Below, in pieces: positions 47,009 to 55,102 of a DNA stretch of 64,000 nt. Position 1 is the stretch's first letter; the number at the start of each line of letters is the position of its first letter. This DNA comes from Caldicellulosiruptor kronotskyensis 2002 (GTDB lineage: Bacteria; Bacillota; Thermoanaerobacteria; Caldicellulosiruptorales; Caldicellulosiruptoraceae), in assembly GCF_000166775.1 (NCBI RefSeq), contig NC_014720.1, forward strand, positions 1,234,501-1,298,500. The letters are read 5' to 3'. The notes below the pieces were generated by a model. That model ran no database searches, had not been told where the DNA came from, and worked only from the letters and a program-made list of their open reading frames with translations. The position numbers and the translations under genes were made by a program.

Positions 47009-47335
47009 ATGTATTTAAATGAAAATGATATTGAGAAACTTGAAAAGAGATTTTACGAAGATGACTTCAATGAATATCTTGAGAAAATTATAAAAATGGA
47101 TATGATAGAAAAAGACTTTGTAAAAGATATTGCAGAAATAGTTTTGACAGAAGGATATGATTCATTATCAGAAAATCAAAGGAGAGCTTTTATATTTTAT
47201 GCTATTAAACCAAATTACAAGAAAAAATGTAATAAATGTGGTACTGAAATTCTATGGTCAGAGATGATAGAAGCTGTAAAGACGGGTCTATGTGGGTATT
47301 GTTTGCATATATTTCAGAAAGATAAGGAAAGATAA
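47009..47335 (+). CDS. Small protein with C-terminal zinc-finger pattern
   Basis: The 108-residue protein starts at ATG 47009, eight bases after TGGAGGA; the frame opens at TTG 46964 without support. The N-terminal part is acidic and helical. The C-terminus has 'CNKCGTEILWSEM' and 'GLCGYC', a CxxC...CxxC zinc site. It may be a partner of the preceding helicase, from which it is separated by 129 bp. Small zinc-finger proteins of this type are common in defence islands, but I do not recognise this one. Confidence 0.65.
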   Translation: MYLNENDIEKLEKRFYEDDFNEYLEKIIKMDMIEKDFVKDIAEIVLTEGYDSLSENQRRAFIFYAIKPNYKKKCNKCGTEILWSEMIEAVKTGLCGYCLHIFQKDKER

Positions 47336-47847
47336 GTTCTTATTTTACTCATATAATATCTCATGTTATGTTCATTTACAGATTCTGAACTTAGAAGTGC
47401 TATTATAGGGACAAATTAGTAGTTATCTAAAATGGTTATAATGAGCAAAGGAGTAGCTATTAGTCGATATTTTTAAAGAAAGAGGAGATTTTTTAACGAT
47501 TTATTGAAAGTAGTTAGGAAAAAATTGAGCGGGTGAAAAGAAGAACATTCTCCATACGGGCGAAGAACCTGCAAGAAAGCATAGCTTTGTGTCCACGCCA
47601 TGGTAGATGGAACGAGGGAATTGAGGGCTAAAAAATGAGAACCTGAGAGACATGAGAGGGTAAACGCTATGGTTTTGGGTGGACAAAAACCCGCCGTAAT
47701 ATGGTACAAGATAAATACGTGAAATAGGTTAAGTTTAATCTTAGCGTGGCAAATTAAAGTAATAATAGTAATTATAAGCATATAATTATTCATTTCGAGA
47801 ATGAAATTTGAAGAAATAAGGAGATATTTTGAGAAAATCAAAAATAC
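47336..47847. other. Gene-free stretch with a G-rich, structured-looking segment
   Basis: No credible gene is present. Positions about 47515-47700 differ from the A+T-rich surroundings: they are G-rich and have short self-complementary pieces, such as AAAGCATAGCTTT near 47574-47586 and CCATGGTAGATGG near 47599-47611. Frames on either strand are short or interrupted. It could be a decayed mobile-element end or an RNA. I cannot identify it. Confidence 0.35.
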
Positions 47848-48005
47848 ATTGAGAAAGAAGGAGGAAAAAATCTGAACAGATATTAACGGAATTTTTTTCA
47901 AAACAAATTGACACGAAGACAAGATGGGATATTATTGAGTTGTATTTTTTAGGCAAGATGGATGAGGTTGATTATTTATTGAGCCGGTTTAAATATGTGG
48001 AATAA
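47848..48005 (+). pseudogene. Broken second copy of the 3' end of the RecQ-like helicase gene
   Basis: The open stretch ends at TAA 48003-48005. It encodes 'KKSEQILTEFFSKQID' and 'TRWDIIELYFLGKMDEV', nearly identical to the last 52 residues of the RecQ-like protein (43560-43720). The DNA differs mostly at third positions, so it is a diverged homologue rather than a recent duplication. Nothing recognisable of the rest of the gene remains upstream. Confidence 0.85.
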
Positions 48006-48060
48006 CCTAAATAATTCATTTTTAATTTTCCATTTCTTTACAGTTTCATGCATAAAGATG

Positions 48061-48089
48061 TTTACCATTTACTGAAGCATTGTTATAAT
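48061..48089 (+). promoter_or_regulatory. Promoter for the Hma-like defence operon
   Basis: TTTACC (48061-48066) and a perfect TATAAT (48084-48089) are 17 bp apart. The leader to ATG 48248 would be about 150 bases of A+T-rich sequence with no clear structure. Confidence 0.5.
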
Positions 48090-48247
48090 TAAATAAAAGA
48101 TAATTGTCACCAGAGTTTGAAAAATAAGAGCAAATCCAAACATAACAATTTAAAAAATAATTTCAAATTAAAACCTCTAAATTTGAGTTTAAACTTTCTA
48201 AGTAAACTATTGTTAGAAAAATTTAAATTCACTGGAGGTAGTCTCTC

Positions 48248-51200
48248 ATGAAAACTCTCTTCGATCTTTGTAAACCAAGAGAAGATGTATTTACCACAAG
48301 AAGCTCAGAAGATGTTCAGGAAATCTCGGACCTTCTTTCTGACAAAATCAACCCGGAAAAGTTTTTCGAACAAACGTACATAACAAACGGTATGAGAAGA
48401 TTATTTGATGTTGCGTTCAAAAGATTTAGTGGAATTGACGATGAACAAGGTGTAATTGTTCTGCGACAGGCAATGGGTGGCGGCAAGACCCATAATATGA
48501 TTGCACTGGGTCTTTTGGTAAAATACCCTGAACTCAGAAAAAAGATTTTGGGCGAAAATCACCCATATATGTACACAGGCAGAATAAGACTTGCAGTATT
48601 TACTGGGCGGTGGACAAATTCTATTCCGTGGGTAGAGATTGCCAATCAACTGGGCAAGCAGGAGGTTTTGAACAAGTCTCTTCAGAACCATATGTTTGCA
48701 CCGGGTGATAGAGAGTGGACTGAGCTTCTTGCAGGAGATCCGCTTTTGATATTGCTTGATGAGCTTCCGTTATATCTTGAGTATGTCCAGAGTATCCCGG
48801 TTGGTGAGAGCAACTTTGGAAAGGTTGTTTCAATTGGGCTTTCGAATCTTTTTAATAGCATTCAGAAAAAAGAACTTTCAAACGTAATGGTAGTTGTTGC
48901 AGACCTTCAGGCAGCGTATGAACAAGGTGGGAAGCTTTTACAAAGTGCTTTAGCAACAGAACTTGACAAAGAAGCAACCCGTGTTGCCTCTTCTATCCAG
49001 CCGGTTGATATGGTTACAAATGATGTGTACTGTATTTTGAGAAAGAGGTTTTTCAAGGAGTGTCCACAAAACCCTGAAAATGACCCAAATGTAGAAGAGA
49101 TTGCAAGAGCCTACAAAGAGGTTATTGAAGAGGGTAATAAAAAAGGACAGACTACAGTTGAGCCTGAGAGAATTTACACTGAGATAAAGAGGACATATCC
49201 GTTTCATCCTGCAATAATGGAGCTTGTTAGCAGGTTCAGAGAAAATGTCAATTTTCAGCAAACACGAGGACTTATTCGTCTTATGAGGCATTACATAAGA
49301 TACCTTTATCGTGAAGAAGGAGCACTTGCAAAGCAGAAGTATCTAATTGAACCATACGACTTTGACCTGAGCGATTACAATACACGCGAAGAGATTACAA
49401 ACATAAAGCAGAGTTTAGAAAATGCTGTTATGCACGATGTTTATTCAACAGCTCATATTACAACTGCAAAGGCTATTGACCAAAAGTACAATACTAACTT
49501 AGCAAGTGAAGTTGCAAAACTGATTTTGCTGTCTTCGCTGTCTGAAATTACAAAATCTCCGTTAGGTCTTACAACAAGTGAGCTTTTTGCATATATGAGC
49601 TCTCCAAACAAAGATTTAAGCAGTCTTGCGAACATAATTGAAGAATTTAAGCAAAATTCATTGCATACAAGAATAGATGCAAATGATAGAATATATCTCA
49701 CGCCAATGGAAAATGTAATTGCGCGTATGAGAAAGTTCAAAAGTATGTATACATTAGATGAAGCGGAGGCAGTGTTAGAGAGGCTTCTTTATGAGTATTT
49801 CTCACCAAGGAATCTAAACTGCTATCAAAAGGTGTACCAGAAAATCATCGCCTTACCAAATGATATATCCAAAATCAATGTGGATATGAATAGTGTAATA
49901 TTGGTTATTTCAAAGCCTTATGACTCAAAAGGTTCTCTTAACCCTGCGTTAGAAGGTTTTTGGCAAAATCAAACATACAAAAATAGACTTCTCTTTTTGA
50001 CAGGCTCTACTACCATGTATAATACGCTTTTAGAGAGAATAAGAGAGTATATGTGTTGGGAAAACGTGCTAAATGAGCTCAGAAAAGAGGGTGTTCCAGA
50101 GACTGACACAGAATATCAACGAGCAGAAAATGAACAGAGCAAGATGAAAACTGCGGTTTTAGAAGTCTTGAGAGAGACTTTTAACAAGATTTACTATCCA
50201 CAGAGGCCATATACTAAACAAAACGCTGAACTTATTCCTGAAGATTTAAAATATCTGCCAGCGAGTGAAAATAGTGATTCTCAAGGTGCAAAAGGGATAG
50301 ACGGAGTTAGAGCTCTTCTTGGCAACAATCGAGATGGAGAGATTGTCATTCAAAAAGTGTTGCTTAACAAAAAGTATATAGAAGTAAATGACATTGATGA
50401 ATTTCGCGAAAAGGTAGAAAATCTTTTGTTCACAAGAGAATCAATGAGCTGGAACGAGATTATTGAAAGAGCAGCGCGAGATGCAAGGTGGTTCTGGCAT
50501 CCACCAGAGGCCCTGGAGAATTTAAAGTGCGAGATGCTTTCGAAAGGCCTGTGGAAAGAAAGTGGAGGGCTTATTTTAAGAGGTGAGGTAGCAAAGGACA
50601 AAACAACAGTAAAAGTTCATTTTGTATCTCCTGACTTTGACACAGGTGAAGTAGTTTTAAAACTCATACCAATGTTTGGTGATGTTGTACATTATGAAGA
50701 AGGTGATAAGGAAGTATCAGAGAACTCACCGGTTGTGCCAAATGTCAATGAGTTCAGGACAAAAGTAGTAAAGCTTAGTTTTCTTTGCATTGATTCCACA
50801 GGGTATCATCCAAAAGGTGATGTTGTAAAATACGTGTGCCCGATTTTAATTGATGATAATGTGAGGTTTACTGACCAAGAAGGAAGAGCTCATATAAAAG
50901 TTCGAACAGCACCACAGGCTATTGTGAAATATACAACGGATGGTACAAACCCGCGCTATGATGGGAAAATTGCTGAAAATGGTGATATTGTAATACCAGA
51001 TGATGCAAAGGTTATTATTGTAGTTGCAGAAAAAGATGGCGTTTTTTCAGAGCAAAAGAATATTCCTGTGAAAAGAGATGTTACAGGAAATATAGTAATT
51101 AAGCAAATTGAACTTGATTATACAAAACATGTAAGATTAAAACTTTTAAATAAGAAGAAAATTCTAATTTATGGTTTAGAAGAACTTAAAAGAGAGATTG

Positions 51201-51490
51201 AACTTTTAAAAAATTGTAATGGGAAACTTGTCAATTACTCAATCGATGTATATAAAGATGATGATAACTATATTGTGCTAACATGCAAAAAACCACAAGG
51301 TACAAATCCTGAAGAAGTGTTTACACTTATTGAAAAAGTTAAGTCTGATTTTTATAACGAAGGTATTCAAAATGTCATAGGAGTTATTACAGAGCTCTTA
51401 TTTGAAGATGCAAAAGACTTTGAAGAATGGATAAAGCAAAAAGGCAAGACGCTTAATGACTTCAAGGAGGCAATAACACAGAATGAGTAA
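48248..51490 (+). CDS. DUF499 AAA+-type ATPase of an Hma-like defence operon
   Basis: The 1080-residue protein has Walker A 'RQAMGGGKTHNM' (about 76-87), Walker B 'DPLLILLDELPLYLE', and the DUF499 sequence pattern over the first 700 residues. Near residues 885-945 there is a beta segment 'IVKYTTDGTNPRYDGK' that resembles the chitobiase/hexosaminidase C-terminal-like domain. DUF499 proteins are regularly found next to DUF1156 methyltransferases and PLD-helicases in defence islands, as here. ATG follows GGAGG. The stop overlaps the DUF3780 start (ATGAGTAA). Confidence 0.9.
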   Translation: MKTLFDLCKPREDVFTTRSSEDVQEISDLLSDKINPEKFFEQTYITNGMRRLFDVAFKRFSGIDDEQGVIVLRQAMGGGKTHNMIALGLLVKYPELRKKILGENHPYMYTGRIRLAVFTGRWTNSIPWVEIANQLGKQEVLNKSLQNHMFAPGDREWTELLAGDPLLILLDELPLYLEYVQSIPVGESNFGKVVSIGLSNLFNSIQKKELSNVMVVVADLQAAYEQGGKLLQSALATELDKEATRVASSIQPVDMVTNDVYCILRKRFFKECPQNPENDPNVEEIARAYKEVIEEGNKKGQTTVEPERIYTEIKRTYPFHPAIMELVSRFRENVNFQQTRGLIRLMRHYIRYLYREEGALAKQKYLIEPYDFDLSDYNTREEITNIKQSLENAVMHDVYSTAHITTAKAIDQKYNTNLASEVAKLILLSSLSEITKSPLGLTTSELFAYMSSPNKDLSSLANIIEEFKQNSLHTRIDANDRIYLTPMENVIARMRKFKSMYTLDEAEAVLERLLYEYFSPRNLNCYQKVYQKIIALPNDISKINVDMNSVILVISKPYDSKGSLNPALEGFWQNQTYKNRLLFLTGSTTMYNTLLERIREYMCWENVLNELRKEGVPETDTEYQRAENEQSKMKTAVLEVLRETFNKIYYPQRPYTKQNAELIPEDLKYLPASENSDSQGAKGIDGVRALLGNNRDGEIVIQKVLLNKKYIEVNDIDEFREKVENLLFTRESMSWNEIIERAARDARWFWHPPEALENLKCEMLSKGLWKESGGLILRGEVAKDKTTVKVHFVSPDFDTGEVVLKLIPMFGDVVHYEEGDKEVSENSPVVPNVNEFRTKVVKLSFLCIDSTGYHPKGDVVKYVCPILIDDNVRFTDQEGRAHIKVRTAPQAIVKYTTDGTNPRYDGKIAENGDIVIPDDAKVIIVVAEKDGVFSEQKNIPVKRDVTGNIVIKQIELDYTKHVRLKLLNKKKILIYGLEELKREIELLKNCNGKLVNYSIDVYKDDDNYIVLTCKKPQGTNPEEVFTLIEKVKSDFYNEGIQNVIGVITELLFEDAKDFEEWIKQKGKTLNDFKEAITQNE

Positions 51491-52085
51491 ATCTAAAAAG
51501 AAAGACGCTGCAGCCTCAATTGGCTTTGGATATGTACCATCTGAGACGCAACACCATTTTATGGTGGTAATTCCTCAAGGGAAGAACGAAACAGTAAAGG
51601 TGTATGAAAGATTTATATGGCAAGAGGGGAAGGAAGTACAAGATATTGATGAGAACAGTCCTCTTCACAACCAGCTCAAAGTAATTGTTCCTAAATGGCT
51701 GTGGCAAATAGTTGCACCGTATATTGCACAGGAGTTCAATTTTCGTCTTGAAAAGGAGGGTTTTAAGAAATCTAAGTGGAAAGTTGGGCAAAATCCCGTT
51801 CACAGACTTTTGGGGAAAGAACTTGTGGTTTTGCTCTGGGCACTGGAAGATTGCACTGATGATTCGCAGGTGCCTGTTGCAATTGTCAACTGGCAGGGCT
51901 TGCGACCAGAAGAGAGATGGTGGTTGTATGGTGTTACAAATGCTGCAACAGGCAGGGTAAATGACAGAAAAGGTTGGAGAATGGCACTAAAATATGCTTT
52001 GCTTGATAATCCAGTAAGTCAAAAACAAATTAAACAGCTTGACTTTGAAAGCATCAAAGAACAAAAAGTTATATATGAAGAGTAA
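51483..52085 (+). CDS. DUF3780 protein of the Hma-like operon
   Basis: The 200-residue protein has the family pattern 'IGFGYVPSETQHHFMVVIP', 'FRLEKEGFKKSKWKVGQNPV' and 'GKELVVLLWALEDC', and a C-terminal 'RPEERWWLYGVTNAATG'. DUF3780 occurs almost only with DUF499 and DUF1156 genes, and its role is unknown. It overlaps the DUF499 gene by eight bases, so translation is coupled. It is followed 40 bp later by the methyltransferase. Confidence 0.88.
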   Translation: MSKSKKKDAAASIGFGYVPSETQHHFMVVIPQGKNETVKVYERFIWQEGKEVQDIDENSPLHNQLKVIVPKWLWQIVAPYIAQEFNFRLEKEGFKKSKWKVGQNPVHRLLGKELVVLLWALEDCTDDSQVPVAIVNWQGLRPEERWWLYGVTNAATGRVNDRKGWRMALKYALLDNPVSQKQIKQLDFESIKEQKVIYEE

Positions 52086-52125
52086 TACTGACAGAAATTC
52101 TTGACCTAAAAGGAGATGGAAGAAG

Positions 52126-55020
52126 ATGGAGAAATCTTTTATAGAAGTTCAATTCCCAGTTTCAAAACTTTCAAAGGAGGCATTTAAAGAGCGAAAAGCA
52201 GGTGCAGGACAGACATTAACAGGACTTGGCAAATGGTGGGGCAGAAAACCTCTTGTGCTTGTGCGTGCACTACTTTTGGGAGTTCTTTTGCCTGCAACAG
52301 ATGATCCAAAAAAAGATATGAAGATTTTTCTCAAGCTTATGGCTATGGACGAAGAAGGTTTAAAGCTGAGAAAAAAAAGCAGCATATCAGCAAGAGAGCT
52401 TTTTGAATTTGCAACAGAAGAAGAAAAAGCAAAATATTTCGATGTTACAGATGATGGAAAGATAAGCTACAAAAAAGATTTAAAAAAAGCTGAGAGAGAA
52501 GAATTTCAAGAAAGAATATTTAAAAGGATGCCATATGAACAGAAGCTAAGATATTGCAAGCGTCCCGAAGAGATAGAAAATCTACCCAAAAGCGCTTGGG
52601 ATGAGATAAATGAACATCTCGGAACAAATGCATATTCGTATTCATCTCTTGTTGAAGAACTTGGCAAAAAAAGATTTGGACAGATTCCAACAGTTGGAGA
52701 TTGTTTTTGCGGTGGTGGGAGTATTCCATTTGAAGCAGCAAGGCTGGGGTTTAGTGTTTTTGCATCAGACCTAAACCCTGTTGCGATGCTTCTTACATGG
52801 GCTGCTTTGAATCTTTTGAGCCTGCCCGAAGATGAGATTGAAAAACTAAAAGACTTTCAAAAAAGAGTATTTGAAGCAGCAGACAAGATTGTAACTCAGT
52901 GGCAGATTGAGCACAACTCAAAAGGGCATAGAGCAAATGCATATTTATACTGCGTTGAGACAATTTGTCCTGAATGTGGTTTCAAAGTACCTCTACTACC
53001 TTCTTCGGTAATTGGCAAAAATTCTAAAACTATTGCTGTGTTGCACGAAAACCCAGTTAAAAAAGGATTTGATATAGAAATCAAAATGAATGTCAGCCAA
53101 TCAGAGCTTGAACAAGCAGCTAAAAATGGGACTGTGAAGAATGGTTATCTAATTTGTCCACATTGTAAAATGGAAACAAGTATTTCGTCAATTAGGGGAG
53201 ATAAGGTTGATGAGAGCGGCAAAACAATTTGGGGGCTAAGACGCTGGGAAAAACATGAATTTATACCAAGAGAAGATGATGTTTTTCAAGAAAGATTGTA
53301 TTGCATAAGATATGAGGATGAAAAAGGGCAAAGATACTACAAAGCCCCAGATGATGAGGATTTGGAAAGGGAAAGGAAAGTTATAGATCTTTTGAAAGAA
53401 AGATTTGATGAGTGGCAGCAAAAAGGGTATATTCCAAGTGATATGATTGAAGAAGGGGAGAAGACGAACGAACCTATACGAACACGTGGTTGGGCATATT
53501 GGCATCAGCTTTTCAATCCACGACAGTTACTTTTACATGGGCTTTTGATGGAGCTTATTGACAAAGAGGCAAGAACAAAAGAGGAGAAAATTGTGGGGTT
53601 GTTGGGGGTTAATAGGTGTTGTGATTGGAATTCCAAATTATGCCGCTGGGAAGGCGGATTTAATGAAATTAACAAACAAACATTTTATAATCAAGCATTT
53701 AACACTTTTTATATTTTTGGAATACGGTCTTTATGGTCTCTCAAAGAAATTTTCTGTTTTAATATAAACAATTGTAATTTAAAAAAATCAGTTTCATTGT
53801 TTTTACAAGACGCCCGCGACATAAATCAATCCTGCCACATTTGGATAACAGACCCACCTTATGCCGATGCAATAAACTACCATGAGCTATCAGAGTTCTT
53901 CTTAGCATGGGATAAGAAGTTTTTGAAAGAAGTTTTTCCAGATTGGTATACAGACAGCAAAAGGGCATTGGCAGTTCGGGGTGACCGCGAACTGTTTAAA
54001 GCAGCTTTTACAGAGATTCTTAAAAACATCGTTTCTAATATGCCTGAAAATGGCTATTTTGTCCTCATGTTTACACACCAGGACTCACAGGTTTTTGCAG
54101 ACCTAACAGAAATTTTGCTCAGCTCAGGGCTTTTGTCTGTCAATGCATGGAGTATTGCAACAGAGACAGAGGACAATATGTCAGAGGGCAACTTTGTCCA
54201 GTCAACTGTGAGTGTTGTTCTAAAGAAGATTGATAGAACTCAACTTGAGCCTGTATTTATTGAAGAGCTGTATCCTTTTGGCAAAGAAGAGGTAGAAAGA
54301 CAGATAAAGCTCATGTATGAGCTTGACAAAGATGAAGCAGAGCCTAATTTTAGTCCAACAGATTTGGAGCTGTCAGGCTACTATGCAGCATTGCGTGTTT
54401 TGACATCCTGCAATCTTAAAGCAACAAACCAGAAGATTAAAGAGTTTTTGGATTCCATGCGCGAATATGCAAGCAGCTACATAGTACCAGAAGGTTTGAA
54501 ATACCTTGGGTTTGACCAAGATACCATTTATGAAATTTGGCGCAAGATGGAAAGCTATGAGAAGTTTTATATAAGAGGCATCGAGTTTGAAACAAGGGGC
54601 GAAAAAAGAATAGGTGCATATCAAGATGCTGCAAGGAGTCTTGGTGTTGCTGATTATGATGAACTTTTTGCAATAAAAAAATCAAATTCAGCAAGACTAA
54701 AGACAGCAAGCGAGCTTGGGCAGGAACTTCTTGATACCAAACATGCGTTTAGTACAACAATCTTGCGTTACTGTCTTTTCGCGATAAATAGCGCAATAAA
54801 AAAAGACCAGGAAATAAATGACACTGCCGAGGCGGTTGCACTTTCACATGAGATGTTAAAGACCAAACTTGGAACAAAATACTGGAACAACAAAACTAAG
54901 ATAGAGATAATATTCAGATACCTTGCAAGGCTTGAGAAAATTGATGGCATGGAACACTGGCAAAACGACTCAAAAATAGCTTCATATCTTGCTGAGCGTG
55001 TGGCAAACGATAGACTGTAA
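52126..55020 (+). CDS. DUF1156 DNA methyltransferase of the Hma-like operon
   Basis: The 964-residue protein begins with the DUF1156 domain ('GKWWGRKPLVLVRALLLG'). The SAM site is 'GDCFCGGGSIPFEAARLG' near residue 191, and the catalytic 'TDPPYADAINYHELSEF' is at 576 (DPPY). This is the motif of amino-methyltransferases making N6-methyladenine or N4-methylcytosine. Two CxxC pairs ('CPECGFKV', 'CPHCKMET') probably bind zinc. It should mark self DNA so the ATPase/helicase partners attack unmodified DNA; that role is inferred from other methylase-based systems. ATG follows AAAGGAG. Confidence 0.92.
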   Translation: MEKSFIEVQFPVSKLSKEAFKERKAGAGQTLTGLGKWWGRKPLVLVRALLLGVLLPATDDPKKDMKIFLKLMAMDEEGLKLRKKSSISARELFEFATEEEKAKYFDVTDDGKISYKKDLKKAEREEFQERIFKRMPYEQKLRYCKRPEEIENLPKSAWDEINEHLGTNAYSYSSLVEELGKKRFGQIPTVGDCFCGGGSIPFEAARLGFSVFASDLNPVAMLLTWAALNLLSLPEDEIEKLKDFQKRVFEAADKIVTQWQIEHNSKGHRANAYLYCVETICPECGFKVPLLPSSVIGKNSKTIAVLHENPVKKGFDIEIKMNVSQSELEQAAKNGTVKNGYLICPHCKMETSISSIRGDKVDESGKTIWGLRRWEKHEFIPREDDVFQERLYCIRYEDEKGQRYYKAPDDEDLERERKVIDLLKERFDEWQQKGYIPSDMIEEGEKTNEPIRTRGWAYWHQLFNPRQLLLHGLLMELIDKEARTKEEKIVGLLGVNRCCDWNSKLCRWEGGFNEINKQTFYNQAFNTFYIFGIRSLWSLKEIFCFNINNCNLKKSVSLFLQDARDINQSCHIWITDPPYADAINYHELSEFFLAWDKKFLKEVFPDWYTDSKRALAVRGDRELFKAAFTEILKNIVSNMPENGYFVLMFTHQDSQVFADLTEILLSSGLLSVNAWSIATETEDNMSEGNFVQSTVSVVLKKIDRTQLEPVFIEELYPFGKEEVERQIKLMYELDKDEAEPNFSPTDLELSGYYAALRVLTSCNLKATNQKIKEFLDSMREYASSYIVPEGLKYLGFDQDTIYEIWRKMESYEKFYIRGIEFETRGEKRIGAYQDAARSLGVADYDELFAIKKSNSARLKTASELGQELLDTKHAFSTTILRYCLFAINSAIKKDQEINDTAEAVALSHEMLKTKLGTKYWNNKTKIEIIFRYLARLEKIDGMEHWQNDSKIASYLAERVANDRL

Positions 55021-55033
55021 AATTTAAAGCGAG

Positions 55034-55102
55034 AAGGAGGTGCCCAAAAAGGCAGTATCCTGCAGAAAAAGGGTGCGGGGTATTGCCTTTTTGTAAAATA
55101 TG
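55034..55102 (+). promoter_or_regulatory. Shine-Dalgarno site separated from its start codon by a 19-bp hairpin
   Basis: AAGGAGG (55034-55040) is the only good ribosome site ahead of the helicase gene, but it is 59 bases from ATG 55100. Between them 55046-55064 pairs with 55074-55092 over 19 bp (three G-U pairs, 9-base loop). Folding would leave five bases before and seven after the stem, an effective spacing of 12. The same hairpin ends in TTTTT and could also act as an internal terminator. Confidence 0.65.

Noticed and set aside
47515-47710. Group II intron, tmRNA or tRNA-like RNA
   Set aside because: I could not find a domain V hairpin, a reverse transcriptase frame, an acceptor stem or a tag frame.
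47473-47922. 149-residue minus-strand frame in the gap before the Hma-like operon
   Set aside because: The translation is unlike a real protein, there is no Shine-Dalgarno, and part of it is antisense to the helicase remnant.
55046-55092. Pure rho-independent terminator ending the operon before the helicase gene
   Set aside because: The T-run is part of the stem rather than following it, and the helicase gene clearly belongs to the same system, so a role in initiation is at least as likely.
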